This document shows positions 47,992 through 56,929 of a stretch of 64,000 bases of DNA, one piece after another. Position numbers and translations under genes: made by a program. Each line of letters opens with the position of its first letter. Position 1 is the stretch's first letter. The notes under the pieces are model-generated. The model saw only the letters and a list, made by a program, of their open reading frames with translations. It did not search any database and had not been told where the DNA came from. Source of the DNA: Hyphococcus sp. (GTDB lineage: Bacteria; Pseudomonadota; Alphaproteobacteria; Caulobacterales; Parvularculaceae); assembly GCA_021776375.1 (NCBI GenBank), contig JAJFGA010000028.1:1-64000 (forward strand), read 5' to 3'.

Positions 47992-50331
47992 ATGTTCAGC
48001 TTGTATAAAAGGCGCCCCACACGCAAACGATCGGTTCCATCGCGTATGCCCCGACCATTTTTATATATATTATGCTTCCTGGCGGCGGCGTTTCCAGTCA
48101 TTGGCCTGCCAATCGTCGGTTCGCCAGGCGCCGCGATGGCCAAGTCAGGGTCTGGCAGCGAGGGCACGCCAGAAGACGATATTGAGGGCGACATTGAAGA
48201 TGATGTTGAAGAGAGTATCGAAGAGGAACTGGAAGACAGTGTCGAAACGGATATTGAGGATAGTGTTGAAGATGACGTCGAGGACAGCGTCGAAGACGAT
48301 ATAGAAGATAGTGTTGAAGATAACATTGAAGACAGTGTCGAAGACGATGTTGAGGATAGCGTCGAAGACAGCGTTGAAGACAGCGTTGAAGACGATGTTG
48401 AGGATAGTGTCGAAGATGACGTTGAAGACAGCGTTGAAGACGATGTTGAAGATAGTGTCGAAGATGACGTCGAGGACAACGTTGAAGATGATGTTGAGGA
48501 TAGTGTTGAAGACGGTGTCGAAGATCGAGTGGATAGCGAAGTCAGCGATAACATTGACACGAAGATCGAAGACAATAGCGGTTCGGGGAACGCGAGTGAT
48601 CGTGATCTTGAAGATGAGATTGATGATAAGATCAGTTCGGAAGTCAGCGACCAAAGAGATGCCAGCGAAAGTTTAGGCGATATTTTTGATGAGGCTAAAG
48701 CTCTCGCGGAAGCGGAGCGTGACACTACGCGGATTGCAGCAGACGCAGAACGAGATGCGGCGCGGGCCGCAGCCAAATTTGCCCGTGATGACGCATTGGC
48801 TGCGCCAAATGCTGATGTGGAGGCAATTGAAGCGGAATATGATTTGGCGAAAGAGGCCGCAGAGGAGGGTCGCGATGCTGCGCATGAATCGGCCGATGAA
48901 ACCTTAGCGACCACATTATTATCAATTAGCGCCGAAGAGGAAATGCTTGAGGGCGACAATGAGGAATCGTCCGGTTCAGGATCTTCAAATTCAGACAGTA
49001 GCGACGATGACGATGAAGACCTGGAAGACGATTCCGGATCTGGATCATCTAATTCGGGCTCTGGTAATGACGATGACGACGACGATGATGATGAAGAAAA
49101 TTCCGGCTCCGACAATGGTGATGACGAGGGTGACGAAGACGAAGATGAGGGTGAAGATGAGGACAATTCGGAATCCAGATCTTCAAATTCGGGGTCCGGC
49201 AATAGCGGATCTTCTCAATCCCTAAACGACAGAATATTTTCTGTCGCCCTTGACGAAAGCGGCAATGAGATAGAACGCGGCGAATGGCTAATGCTGACGC
49301 CGTCAGATGCTTTAGAAGAGTTGAGAGCACAAGGGTTTTCTACAACAGAAATAGAAAAGTTGGATGGGCTTAATCTTGTACTCGCGCGCATAGAAGCTTC
49401 TGATCGTCACAGCCTTAAAGAAGCAGAGGCGATTGTTCAGGACACAGCATTAGGCGCTGAGGTCGACTATAATCATATCTATTACAAACATCACTATACG
49501 CCGGGATCGAAACAAATCCGAAAAGGGCGTCATGGCGCAACGCCGACGGATTTATTTAAAATGCCGGAAGCTGACGGCGGTAAGGGGCGGTCAATTGGGA
49601 TTATCGATACTAATGTTGATGTAACCCACGGAACGCTCAAAAATGCTCACATTCAGGTCGGAGATTTTGTGCCCTATACGCATGCGCGACCCGAAACCCA
49701 TGGGACCACTATCGTATCTATCCTGGCCGGAGACAGTGACGCATATCAAGGCCTGTTGCCAAAGGCTGATATTTACGCTGCATCCGTGTTTTTCAATTCT
49801 CCAACAGGGGAAGAAGCGGCGACTACCATGAGTTTGGTTCGCGCACTTGATTGGATGACAAAAAACAATGTGCCTGTTGTTAATATGAGCCTTACGGGCC
49901 CGGAAAATGCGATTTTAAAAAGCGCAATCGATCATGCCTATGAAAAAGGAACAATTGTTGTCGCCGCTGTTGGCAATGCCGGCCCAACGGCGCCGCCGCT
50001 ATATCCGGCCGCCTACAGCAATGTCATCGCCGTCACCGCGATCACAAAGAAAATGAAGATATACCGTCTCGCCAACCGTGGTGAGCATGTGGATTTTGCA
50101 GCCCCTGGCGTAAACGTTCAGCATGCATTGGACCATGGTGAGTTTGCCGCATCCTCAGGCACATCCATCGCCGCGCCCTTTGTCAGCGCGCTATTGTCTC
50201 TTTACACTGATGAGAACGGGCATATCAGCGATATGCGACTTAATGACCTTACGGCGAATGCAGTTGACCTTGGCCGCAAAGGATTTGATCCCATTTATGG
50301 GAATGGCTTGATTAGACCGCTTGGCGATTAA
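47992..50331 (+). CDS. S8 subtilisin-like serine protease with acidic tetrapeptide-repeat and Asp/Ser/Gly-rich N-terminal half
   Basis: Catalytic regions IGIIDTNVDVTH (Asp), RPETHGTTIVSIL (His), SSGTSIAAPFVSALLSLY (Ser); N-terminal hydrophobic segment; (D/S)(V/I)ED repeats. Confidence 0.93.
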   Translation: MFSLYKRRPTRKRSVPSRMPRPFLYILCFLAAAFPVIGLPIVGSPGAAMAKSGSGSEGTPEDDIEGDIEDDVEESIEEELEDSVETDIEDSVEDDVEDSVEDDIEDSVEDNIEDSVEDDVEDSVEDSVEDSVEDDVEDSVEDDVEDSVEDDVEDSVEDDVEDNVEDDVEDSVEDGVEDRVDSEVSDNIDTKIEDNSGSGNASDRDLEDEIDDKISSEVSDQRDASESLGDIFDEAKALAEAERDTTRIAADAERDAARAAAKFARDDALAAPNADVEAIEAEYDLAKEAAEEGRDAAHESADETLATTLLSISAEEEMLEGDNEESSGSGSSNSDSSDDDDEDLEDDSGSGSSNSGSGNDDDDDDDDEENSGSDNGDDEGDEDEDEGEDEDNSESRSSNSGSGNSGSSQSLNDRIFSVALDESGNEIERGEWLMLTPSDALEELRAQGFSTTEIEKLDGLNLVLARIEASDRHSLKEAEAIVQDTALGAEVDYNHIYYKHHYTPGSKQIRKGRHGATPTDLFKMPEADGGKGRSIGIIDTNVDVTHGTLKNAHIQVGDFVPYTHARPETHGTTIVSILAGDSDAYQGLLPKADIYAASVFFNSPTGEEAATTMSLVRALDWMTKNNVPVVNMSLTGPENAILKSAIDHAYEKGTIVVAAVGNAGPTAPPLYPAAYSNVIAVTAITKKMKIYRLANRGEHVDFAAPGVNVQHALDHGEFAASSGTSIAAPFVSALLSLYTDENGHISDMRLNDLTANAVDLGRKGFDPIYGNGLIRPLGD
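48172..48530 (+). repeat. In-frame degenerate 12-bp tandem repeats encoding [DSN][VI]ED
   Basis: gaagacagcgtt / gaagatgacgtt / gaggatagtgtc units encoding DSVEDDVEDSVEDDVED... Confidence 0.95.
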
Positions 50332-50487
50332 ATCGCCAGTGTTTGTCATGGTTTGACGGCATCCATTAACGACCCAAATATTTTTCTGGAAATCCGAAGA
50401 CGGATTGCAGCCGCGTTCTCCGGCTACTGCAATTTACGTTTTGTTTACTACACGCAAAAAAAACTCATCAAATAAAAAGCTTCTTTG

Positions 50488-50514
50488 GGGAATATATCGC
50501 GTCCTTGAGCCGTC
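50488..50514 (+). promoter_or_regulatory. Candidate ECF promoter for the helical-rod gene: GGGAAT-N17-CGTC
   Basis: GGGAATATATCGCGTCCTTGAGCCGTC, 34 bp before ATG 50549; same spacing as the two divergent motifs at 47.9 kb. Confidence 0.7.
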
Positions 50515-50548
50515 ACTATCAAGAACCGCCCACCACAGGAGAATTTGT

Positions 50549-51517
50549 ATGGGTACCGCGAAAATATATGCTTCTGCTTTCGCCATTGCGGCTGTCCTAG
50601 GCTGGTCTGGCCTGGCAAATGCCGCCCCGGCCAATACGGCATCGGGCGCGACCGGCCTCCAGCTAGCTATGTTGCTTCAATCGAGCGCAGACCCAAGCGA
50701 CGATGACATCGACGCCGATGGCCTCAAGCGTCGTGGCGACGGAACTATTGATGATGATCAGCCGGGCCAAGATGATGTAGACGATGACATTGGTCCCGAT
50801 GGCCTTAAGCGCCGCGGTGACGGCACTATTGATGACGACCAACCAGGTTCAGATGACGACACAGCAGATGCAGATGACGATGATGATCGTCGCGGCCGAG
50901 GCAGAGGTCGTCGCGGCGATTCGTTAGATGACGACGATGGAGAGCGCCGCGGCCGTGGACGCGGAAGAGGCCGGGGCCGCGGTCACGACGGCGATGATGC
51001 TGCCCGCGATGAAGCTCGCGAAGCAGAACGCGCCGCAAAGGATGCTGAAAAAGCTGCACGACGTGAGGCCAAGCAGGCTGAAAAAGAAGCCCGCAAAGAA
51101 GCGCGAGAAGCTGAAAAAGAGGCAAAGGAAGCCGCTGAAGAAGCTGAAGAAGCCGCCAAAGAGGCCGCTGAAGAAGCTGAAGAAGCTGCCGAGGAAGCCG
51201 CTGAAGAAGCTGAAGAGGCTGCCAAGGAAGCCGCCGAAGAAGCTGAAGAAGCGGCCAAGGAAGCCGCCGAAGAAGCTGAAGAAGCCGCCAAAGAGGCCGC
51301 TGATGAAGCCAAAGAAGCGGCCAAGGAAGCTGCGGATGAAGCTGAAGAAGCCGCCAAGGAAGCCGCTGATGAAGCCAAAGAAGCAGCTAAAGAAGCTGCT
51401 GACGAAGCTGAAGAAGAAGCAAGAGAGGCCGCCGAGGAAGAAGCAAAAGAAGAAGCTGAGGATGATGCTGAAGATGAGGTTGAAGACGAGGCTGAAGACA
51501 ATAGCGGCAAAGGGTAA
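50549..51517 (+). CDS. Exported repeat protein: duplicated Asp-rich module, RG tract, long Ala/Glu/Lys helix
   Basis: Signal peptide MGTAKIYASAFAIAAVLGWSGLANA; 2x DGLKRRGDGTIDDDQPG; RRGRGRGRGRGRG; (KEAAEEAEEAA)n; ends EDNSGKG. Confidence 0.8.
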   Translation: MGTAKIYASAFAIAAVLGWSGLANAAPANTASGATGLQLAMLLQSSADPSDDDIDADGLKRRGDGTIDDDQPGQDDVDDDIGPDGLKRRGDGTIDDDQPGSDDDTADADDDDDRRGRGRGRRGDSLDDDDGERRGRGRGRGRGRGHDGDDAARDEAREAERAAKDAEKAARREAKQAEKEARKEAREAEKEAKEAAEEAEEAAKEAAEEAEEAAEEAAEEAEEAAKEAAEEAEEAAKEAAEEAEEAAKEAADEAKEAAKEAADEAEEAAKEAADEAKEAAKEAADEAEEEAREAAEEEAKEEAEDDAEDEVEDEAEDNSGKG

Positions 51518-51605
51518 TCAGCAATGTGCGCGCGGCGAGACACTCCTCGTCGCGCATCATGCTATTCGTTCAAAAATTTCAATCTCGAAAAATGAGGTCT
51601 AAACC

Positions 51606-52541
51606 ATGAAAGATACGTTCAAAACCAGTCTGATTTACATCGCTTTATTGTCGAGTGTTTCAGCGCAAGCGTTTGCCCAGTCTGAGGGTACTAAAAAACG
51701 TGCAGACTCGCCATTCAGCGTTGAACTTAGCGTTGGCGCTGAATATGACGACAACATTTCTGTCAATGAAATTGATAGCAGCACTGGCGCAGATGATTTC
51801 TCCGCCGTTATTGATGCAGACCTCGAATATGAAACTGAACTCGGCGAAGACACCGAGCTAAACGTCAGTTACAGTTTTTCACAAAGTCTGCATGATGAAT
51901 TTACGGCCTTCGATATCCAGTCGCATTTTGCCTCTGTTGGGCTATCGCATGATTTTGGTGAATTCGATTTCGGTGGCGCGTACAGGTTTATTTATACGCG
52001 GCTTGGCGGTGCGGGCTTTTTGCAGATGCAACAGTTTTCGCCATATGCTTCAAGATTTTTCGGCAAGAAAGTTTTTGTTCGCGCTGATTATACATACACA
52101 GACAAGGATTTTGAAAACAGAGTAGACCGCGATTCAACCATTCATGCGGGCGGCGCCGATGTTTACTTCTTTGTGGATGGCGTGAACACATATTTTGTTG
52201 TTGGTTATAAATATGAAGATGAGGACGCCACGGACCCAGAGTTCGATTTCCAATCCCACAACATTAAAGCACGCATATCAAAACGTTTTCCTATGGGTAA
52301 ACGTAAGGCAAAATTGAAACTGGGGTGGCGTTATGAGTCACGTGACTACGCATCCATAACACCGTCCATCGGCGTGATTAGAGACGATAGCCGTCACCGG
52401 TTTCAGGCAGAACTGGAAATTCCTGTGACGGACCACGTATATACCGCAGTGGAATATGAATATTCCGACTTTACGTCAAACCTCGCATCGGCCGACTATA
52501 CGCAAAACCTGGCCGCTGCCAGATTGGGCGTAAGATTCTAA
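51606..52541 (+). CDS. Outer membrane beta-barrel protein
   Basis: Signal peptide; FSVELSVGAEYDDNISVNEIDSSTGADDFSAVIDADLEYE...; alternating strands, C-terminal LAAARLGVRF. Confidence 0.8.
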   Translation: MKDTFKTSLIYIALLSSVSAQAFAQSEGTKKRADSPFSVELSVGAEYDDNISVNEIDSSTGADDFSAVIDADLEYETELGEDTELNVSYSFSQSLHDEFTAFDIQSHFASVGLSHDFGEFDFGGAYRFIYTRLGGAGFLQMQQFSPYASRFFGKKVFVRADYTYTDKDFENRVDRDSTIHAGGADVYFFVDGVNTYFVVGYKYEDEDATDPEFDFQSHNIKARISKRFPMGKRKAKLKLGWRYESRDYASITPSIGVIRDDSRHRFQAELEIPVTDHVYTAVEYEYSDFTSNLASADYTQNLAAARLGVRF

Positions 52542-52627
52542 AGACACTGGCTATTGGCAGACGTTCGGATGGTTGCGAACGAAATTGCCAGGTCGACTTA
52601 GACCTCAGCCTGACATTGCTCGCAGCC

Positions 52628-52663
52628 GACCCGCCCGCTTTTTCAAAGCGGGCGGGTCTTTTT
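52628..52663 (+). terminator. Rho-independent terminator closing the protease/rod/OMP region
   Basis: gacccgcccgc-tttttcaaa-gcgggcgggtc-ttttt. Confidence 0.93.
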
Positions 52664-53086
52664 ATATTGTCCCTTATAAATCTTACAAAACTTCGTGATG
52701 TATGAGAAGGTTGACGCGCTGCCCATCATGGGCATCGCGGCCGATTCGGCGGCGTTCAATGAGTGGTAAGGCTGTGGCGAAAAGAGCTTGCATCTTCAAA
52801 GGCCATATAAGGTCGAGGATATCCAGATAGGTCCATCGAAGTAACTGGCTATGAAGGCTAAAGAGATCTGATATGTTCTACACGGATAATCAGGCGCCTA
52901 AGGGCGCTGCTCCCCAATTCAACATGGATCACTTAGGGTGTAGGTTTGGCGTGGAATGTTTGTTTCAAGAAATTAGCTATCTTATTTCAATGGGTTAGGC
53001 GCGTCTCTGTAACCGCCTATGCGCACTATTTTCAAGCTGACGCACTGGCGATCAAGGCCCCTTTGCGCTCTTGATAGCAACCGCAT

Positions 53087-53779
53087 ATGCTGCACGGGTT
53101 GCAAAAAATGAGGGGTGACATGCGGGCTATCCATCTATTTGTCCGGCTGACAATTTACTATGTTGCCATTTCCGCGACGGTTTTTGCCATCGTGACGGCC
53201 TATCCAGCTTTGCAGGAATTTCTGCCGATCGGCGGAGCCGAGACGCTGTTGAGCGGGTCTGGAGACGATCCGTTTGAAGCGATCGAGATCGGCGCCACGC
53301 GGATTTCAAATCTTGGCGATAGTATTGTTTGGATGGTGATCGCTGTCGGCGGCGCCATTCTGACAATTTTGCCGGTGAGCTGGACTTATATGGCGATCCG
53401 TGCGCGTAGCGAGTACGATCAGTCGCTGGTGGAGACAATCATTATATTGCCGATCGCTGTAACCAGTATCGTTGTTATTGTTCATAACTCTCTCGCGCTT
53501 GCGTTCAGTCTGGCGGGAATAGTCGGCGGCGTCAGATTCCGCAATACGCTGAAAAGTTCTGGCGACGCGCTATATATTTTGCTGGCGATAGGCATTGGGC
53601 TATCGGCCGGTATTGGCGCGATGGAAATCGCCGTCGTCATGTCCGTGGCGTTCAACTATTGTTTTTTGGTGCTTTGGATCACTGATTTCGGCGCGCAAAA
53701 GGGCGCTCATCGATATATGCGCCGGACCTATAAGAAACAGCAAGGCGGTGCGACGCAAGCAGCGGATGCGCCAGAATGA
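53087..53779 (+). CDS. DUF4956 family membrane protein (start may be 53108 or 53120)
   Basis: SLAGIVGGVRFRNTLKSSGDALYILLAIGIGLSAGIGAMEIAVVMSVAFNY. Confidence 0.78.
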   Translation: MLHGLQKMRGDMRAIHLFVRLTIYYVAISATVFAIVTAYPALQEFLPIGGAETLLSGSGDDPFEAIEIGATRISNLGDSIVWMVIAVGGAILTILPVSWTYMAIRARSEYDQSLVETIIILPIAVTSIVVIVHNSLALAFSLAGIVGGVRFRNTLKSSGDALYILLAIGIGLSAGIGAMEIAVVMSVAFNYCFLVLWITDFGAQKGAHRYMRRTYKKQQGGATQAADAPE

Positions 53780-54612
53780 ACCGCTTCTTTAGCGCCATCA
53801 TTTTTATAGGTTGCTTGATCTCTACGGCGCTAGGGCAGGGGGGTGAGGGTAATTTTTCAATGACTGGTCCGCCTATGCAAGCGCCGCTGGCTAAAGGGTT
53901 GGTGGAGATTTCCGGTCTTGCGGCGGCGTCAAAAAATAGCGTTTATGCGCATAATGACGAACACGGCATTGTCTATGAGCTGGCTGTGGCCGACGGCAAG
54001 GTTTTGTCGGCTTTTGCGCTTGGCGATCCGACGGTTAAAGCTGATTTTGAGGGGGTCGCCACCCTCGACGATCGCATTTATTTGCTGACCTCAACCGGGT
54101 TGATTTATGAAGCGCCGAAAGGCGCTAACCGGGAGCGCGTCAAGTACAATGTTTTCGATACTGGTGTTGGAATGTTTTGCGAAGCGGAAGGGTTGGCTAA
54201 AGCGTCCGCTGAAGGTGAGTTTTTGGTTTTGTGCAAGAAGGCGTATGTTTCGGCGCTAGAAGGCCGCCTGATCGTCTTTCGGTGGAGCGTGTCGGAACGC
54301 CGTGTGGTTACGAAGCCATGGGTCAATATTTTGTACACGGACCTCTTGCCCAACAAATTAGCGCAGCAGTTTCAGCCTTCCGCCATCGAATGGGATGCTG
54401 CGCGACAATTGATGATTATTTTGTCTGCACGCAGCAAGCACTTAATTGCTGTAAATAAAAGCGGGCGCACCGCCTATGCAAAAGCGCTTACAGCCAAACA
54501 TCATGCGCAGTCGGAGGGGGTGACGTTGTTGACGTCGGGCGAGCTTGTGATCGCCGATGAGGGCGCGCGGCGCGGTCCCGGAAAGCTTTCGGTTTATCAA
54601 ACGCCGCGTTAG
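53776..54612 (+). CDS. Secreted beta-propeller-like protein (SdiA-regulated/phytase-like)
   Basis: GLVEISGLAAASKNSVYAHNDEHGIVYELAVADGKVLSAFALGDPTVKADFEGVATLDDRIYLLTSTGLIYE; ATGA overlap with DUF4956. Confidence 0.6.
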   Translation: MNRFFSAIIFIGCLISTALGQGGEGNFSMTGPPMQAPLAKGLVEISGLAAASKNSVYAHNDEHGIVYELAVADGKVLSAFALGDPTVKADFEGVATLDDRIYLLTSTGLIYEAPKGANRERVKYNVFDTGVGMFCEAEGLAKASAEGEFLVLCKKAYVSALEGRLIVFRWSVSERRVVTKPWVNILYTDLLPNKLAQQFQPSAIEWDAARQLMIILSARSKHLIAVNKSGRTAYAKALTAKHHAQSEGVTLLTSGELVIADEGARRGPGKLSVYQTPR

Positions 54613-54637
54613 GCGGATCCCCGCCCTATGTAAGGCC

Positions 54638-55693
54638 CTAGCCTCGACAAATAGAAAAAAGCCGCCGTTCCATTTTTTCCGGATTGGTGATCACGTCAAA
54701 GAAAGTGTCGAGATATTTCGATGCCGAGGCTCTTTTCTTCTTACTAAGCCCAGGGGTTTTGGCGATTGCTTGGTACAGCGCGTCATGGCTTTGATTAAAA
54801 TGAATTGCCGCTTCGCGCACCGCGTTGTTGTGCGTGCAAAAGCCGCGATAGCGCCGGGTTTTGATGCTGCGTATCGAAATACCCTCTGGCGGTACGGCGT
54901 ATGGCGCATCGACAAGGCCGGAATAGTCAAAATCATAAGGCAGGGGCACAATGCCGCTGCTCGCGTCGTGGGTAGGGCTGAGGAGCTTAGTGTTGTGGCA
55001 GCAGTCCTTGCCTGCAACCGCGTCATGCATGGCCCAATCAAGATTGCCGATCATGTATTGAAACAGCGCGTAGTGCGCGGCAGCTTGCGGATCAAGTTGC
55101 GACAACCTGGCGTCGGCGACGTCGAGTTCTTTCAGTTTGTTTCGCTTGGCCGTATCGTCAGCGTCTTCAATAAAAAACCCGTAACGTGTGGTGACTGTTT
55201 TGCCATTTTTTGAGTCGATATAATCGATTTCGGCGAGTCGGACCTTAAGGCTAATGGGTGTTATGGCGTTAAATAATTTGTATGCTGTGTATTCGAGAAG
55301 GTAATATTGCTGATAGCTTTTTGGAGATCGGCAATGGGTGACCAGTTTTAAGCGTTTTTGCCCATCAAAGAGCGAGCCGTCGACGGGTTTTTCACCAAAC
55401 GCCACACGCAGCGGTGCGAAGGCGCAGGTGTTTTTGTCACGTCGCGATTTGCCGCGGGCGGACAGCTCTATGACATGGCGTTCAGGCGTATCGCCATCTA
55501 GGTAGAGTGTGGCGGGATACGGATCTGTTGATCTGTCTGAGCTGCTTTTGATTTTTGAAAATGGCGCTTCTAGTCGAATTTTTAAAATAGAATCGCTACG
55601 AAAAAGGGGCTTTGCATTTTTTGCCAGCAATGGCGAAAGCATCGCCGCCAGACATGCGCTAATAATTGCAGCACTTTTGAATAATGTGACCAT
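54638..55693 (-). CDS. Secreted CotH-like / kinase-fold-like protein
   Basis: FQYMIGNLDWAMHDAVAGKDCCHNTKLL...GIVPLPYDFDYSGLVDAPYA. Confidence 0.5.
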   Translation of the reverse strand: MVTLFKSAAIISACLAAMLSPLLAKNAKPLFRSDSILKIRLEAPFSKIKSSSDRSTDPYPATLYLDGDTPERHVIELSARGKSRRDKNTCAFAPLRVAFGEKPVDGSLFDGQKRLKLVTHCRSPKSYQQYYLLEYTAYKLFNAITPISLKVRLAEIDYIDSKNGKTVTTRYGFFIEDADDTAKRNKLKELDVADARLSQLDPQAAAHYALFQYMIGNLDWAMHDAVAGKDCCHNTKLLSPTHDASSGIVPLPYDFDYSGLVDAPYAVPPEGISIRSIKTRRYRGFCTHNNAVREAAIHFNQSHDALYQAIAKTPGLSKKKRASASKYLDTFFDVITNPEKMERRLFSICRG

Positions 55694-55695
55694 GA

Positions 55696-56781
55696 TTAAT
55701 TCCCTTCCCCTGCTGCGTCGCTGTCAAGTGTTGTAACAACGCCATTATCATGTGCGTAGAGTGCGCCATCCTTGATCTCAAGAAAAGATTTTGTTCCGCC
55801 GTAATAGGCCGCGATGCCGGTGTCGATCTGTACGAGTGTGCCATTTTTGTGGGCGGCGATGCCTGTCAGTAATGGTGTGTGGCCAATAACTATGCGCGCG
55901 ACGTCAAAAGCGTTCAGGACAAGCTCAATCTCATCTGTAATTGAAAGCTGTGCGGATGTTTGTGTATCACTCATTCCCATATCGGTTGCGCGAGTGGTGT
56001 TGCTCTCTGTACGGACAACAAGACCGCGATACCACAGCGGTCCAGCGGCGTCATTAATGATGCTGCCAGGATCAGTGCTACGTTCTGTCAGCGCTTTGGC
56101 CACTGCGTCGTTGATTTCATCCAATGAAAATGACACGTATTTCTCACTGACGCCGCCATGAACAAAAAGGCTATCGCCAATGATTGCAACCGCTGGGTTT
56201 GCGGCCACCCATTCGCCGACATCCCCATCCGGGCGCCACGCGGTCTGGTGTTCGAGTTTGCCCAGGGGCGTCGCTTCTATCCATTGCGCCTTGATGTCTT
56301 CGCTCGTGAGTTCAGGGTCGCGTTCTAGGTAGAACGCCTCAATATTCTCGCGATTGGCCTCATAAACCCGTTCGCGCACTCGCTTTGAATTGCGGTTTGT
56401 AAATGCGCTATATTCGCCGGGGTGAACATATCGAAGGTCGCCCGTAATATTCATGGCTTCATGATTGCCGACAAGAGTGACAACGCGTCCTCCCTTGCGC
56501 GGCGCCTGTTTTTGTAGTTTGCGCAGATGGTTGATGATTTTCAGCGAGTCCGGGCCGCGATCGGGAACATCCCCTGTCTGTACAAAGATTGTTTTGCCGC
56601 CAGCCCAACGTCCGCGCTTGTCAATGAGACCTGCGTCCAACATCAGGCTTTCAAACGCCTGATAGTCGCCATGCAAATCTCCTATAGCGATGATGCGCGT
56701 CTGTTCGGGCGGGGTTTCCTGTGCGCTAGCGCACCCGGCAGCCAGGCCCCAGGCTAAAATAGCGATCAATCGTATCAACAT
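55696..56781 (-). CDS. Metallophosphoesterase (PPP-type), putative lipoprotein
   Basis: IIAIGDLHGDYQAFESLM, FVQTGDVPDRGPDSLKII, LVGNHEAMN, VIGHTPLLTG; GLAAGC lipobox. Confidence 0.9.
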   Translation of the reverse strand: MLIRLIAILAWGLAAGCASAQETPPEQTRIIAIGDLHGDYQAFESLMLDAGLIDKRGRWAGGKTIFVQTGDVPDRGPDSLKIINHLRKLQKQAPRKGGRVVTLVGNHEAMNITGDLRYVHPGEYSAFTNRNSKRVRERVYEANRENIEAFYLERDPELTSEDIKAQWIEATPLGKLEHQTAWRPDGDVGEWVAANPAVAIIGDSLFVHGGVSEKYVSFSLDEINDAVAKALTERSTDPGSIINDAAGPLWYRGLVVRTESNTTRATDMGMSDTQTSAQLSITDEIELVLNAFDVARIVIGHTPLLTGIAAHKNGTLVQIDTGIAAYYGGTKSFLEIKDGALYAHDNGVVTTLDSDAAGEGN

Positions 56782-56929
56782 AACAAGCCCCCTTCTTGAA
56801 CACGGCCTATGCGACCGCTCTAAAGTCGCGCTGTCAAGCGTATCCGATACGATTTGGGCGCCGCGCAATGTTAGGGTAGCCTATTTAGCGCCATTGCAGC
56901 GAGGGAGCCGCCTGATCTTAGTAACCACC

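Noticed and set aside
48172-48530. Regular short repeats suggestive of CRISPR or iterons
   Set aside because: Contiguous in-frame 12-bp units with no unique spacers, inside a coding sequence
47976-49202. 408-aa minus-strand ORF (Ser/Pro/Glu-rich) opposite the subtilase
   Set aside because: Antisense shadow of the acidic codon repeats; low complexity, no start context; the plus frame has a clear protease
50983-51543. 186-aa minus-strand Ala/Ser-rich ORF
   Set aside because: Antisense of the KEAAEEAEEAA repeat; low-complexity artefact
43692-52663. Integrative element with att sites
   Set aside because: No integrase/recombinase ORF and no recognisable duplicate of the tRNA-Thr 3' end; kept only as a composition-based island hypothesis
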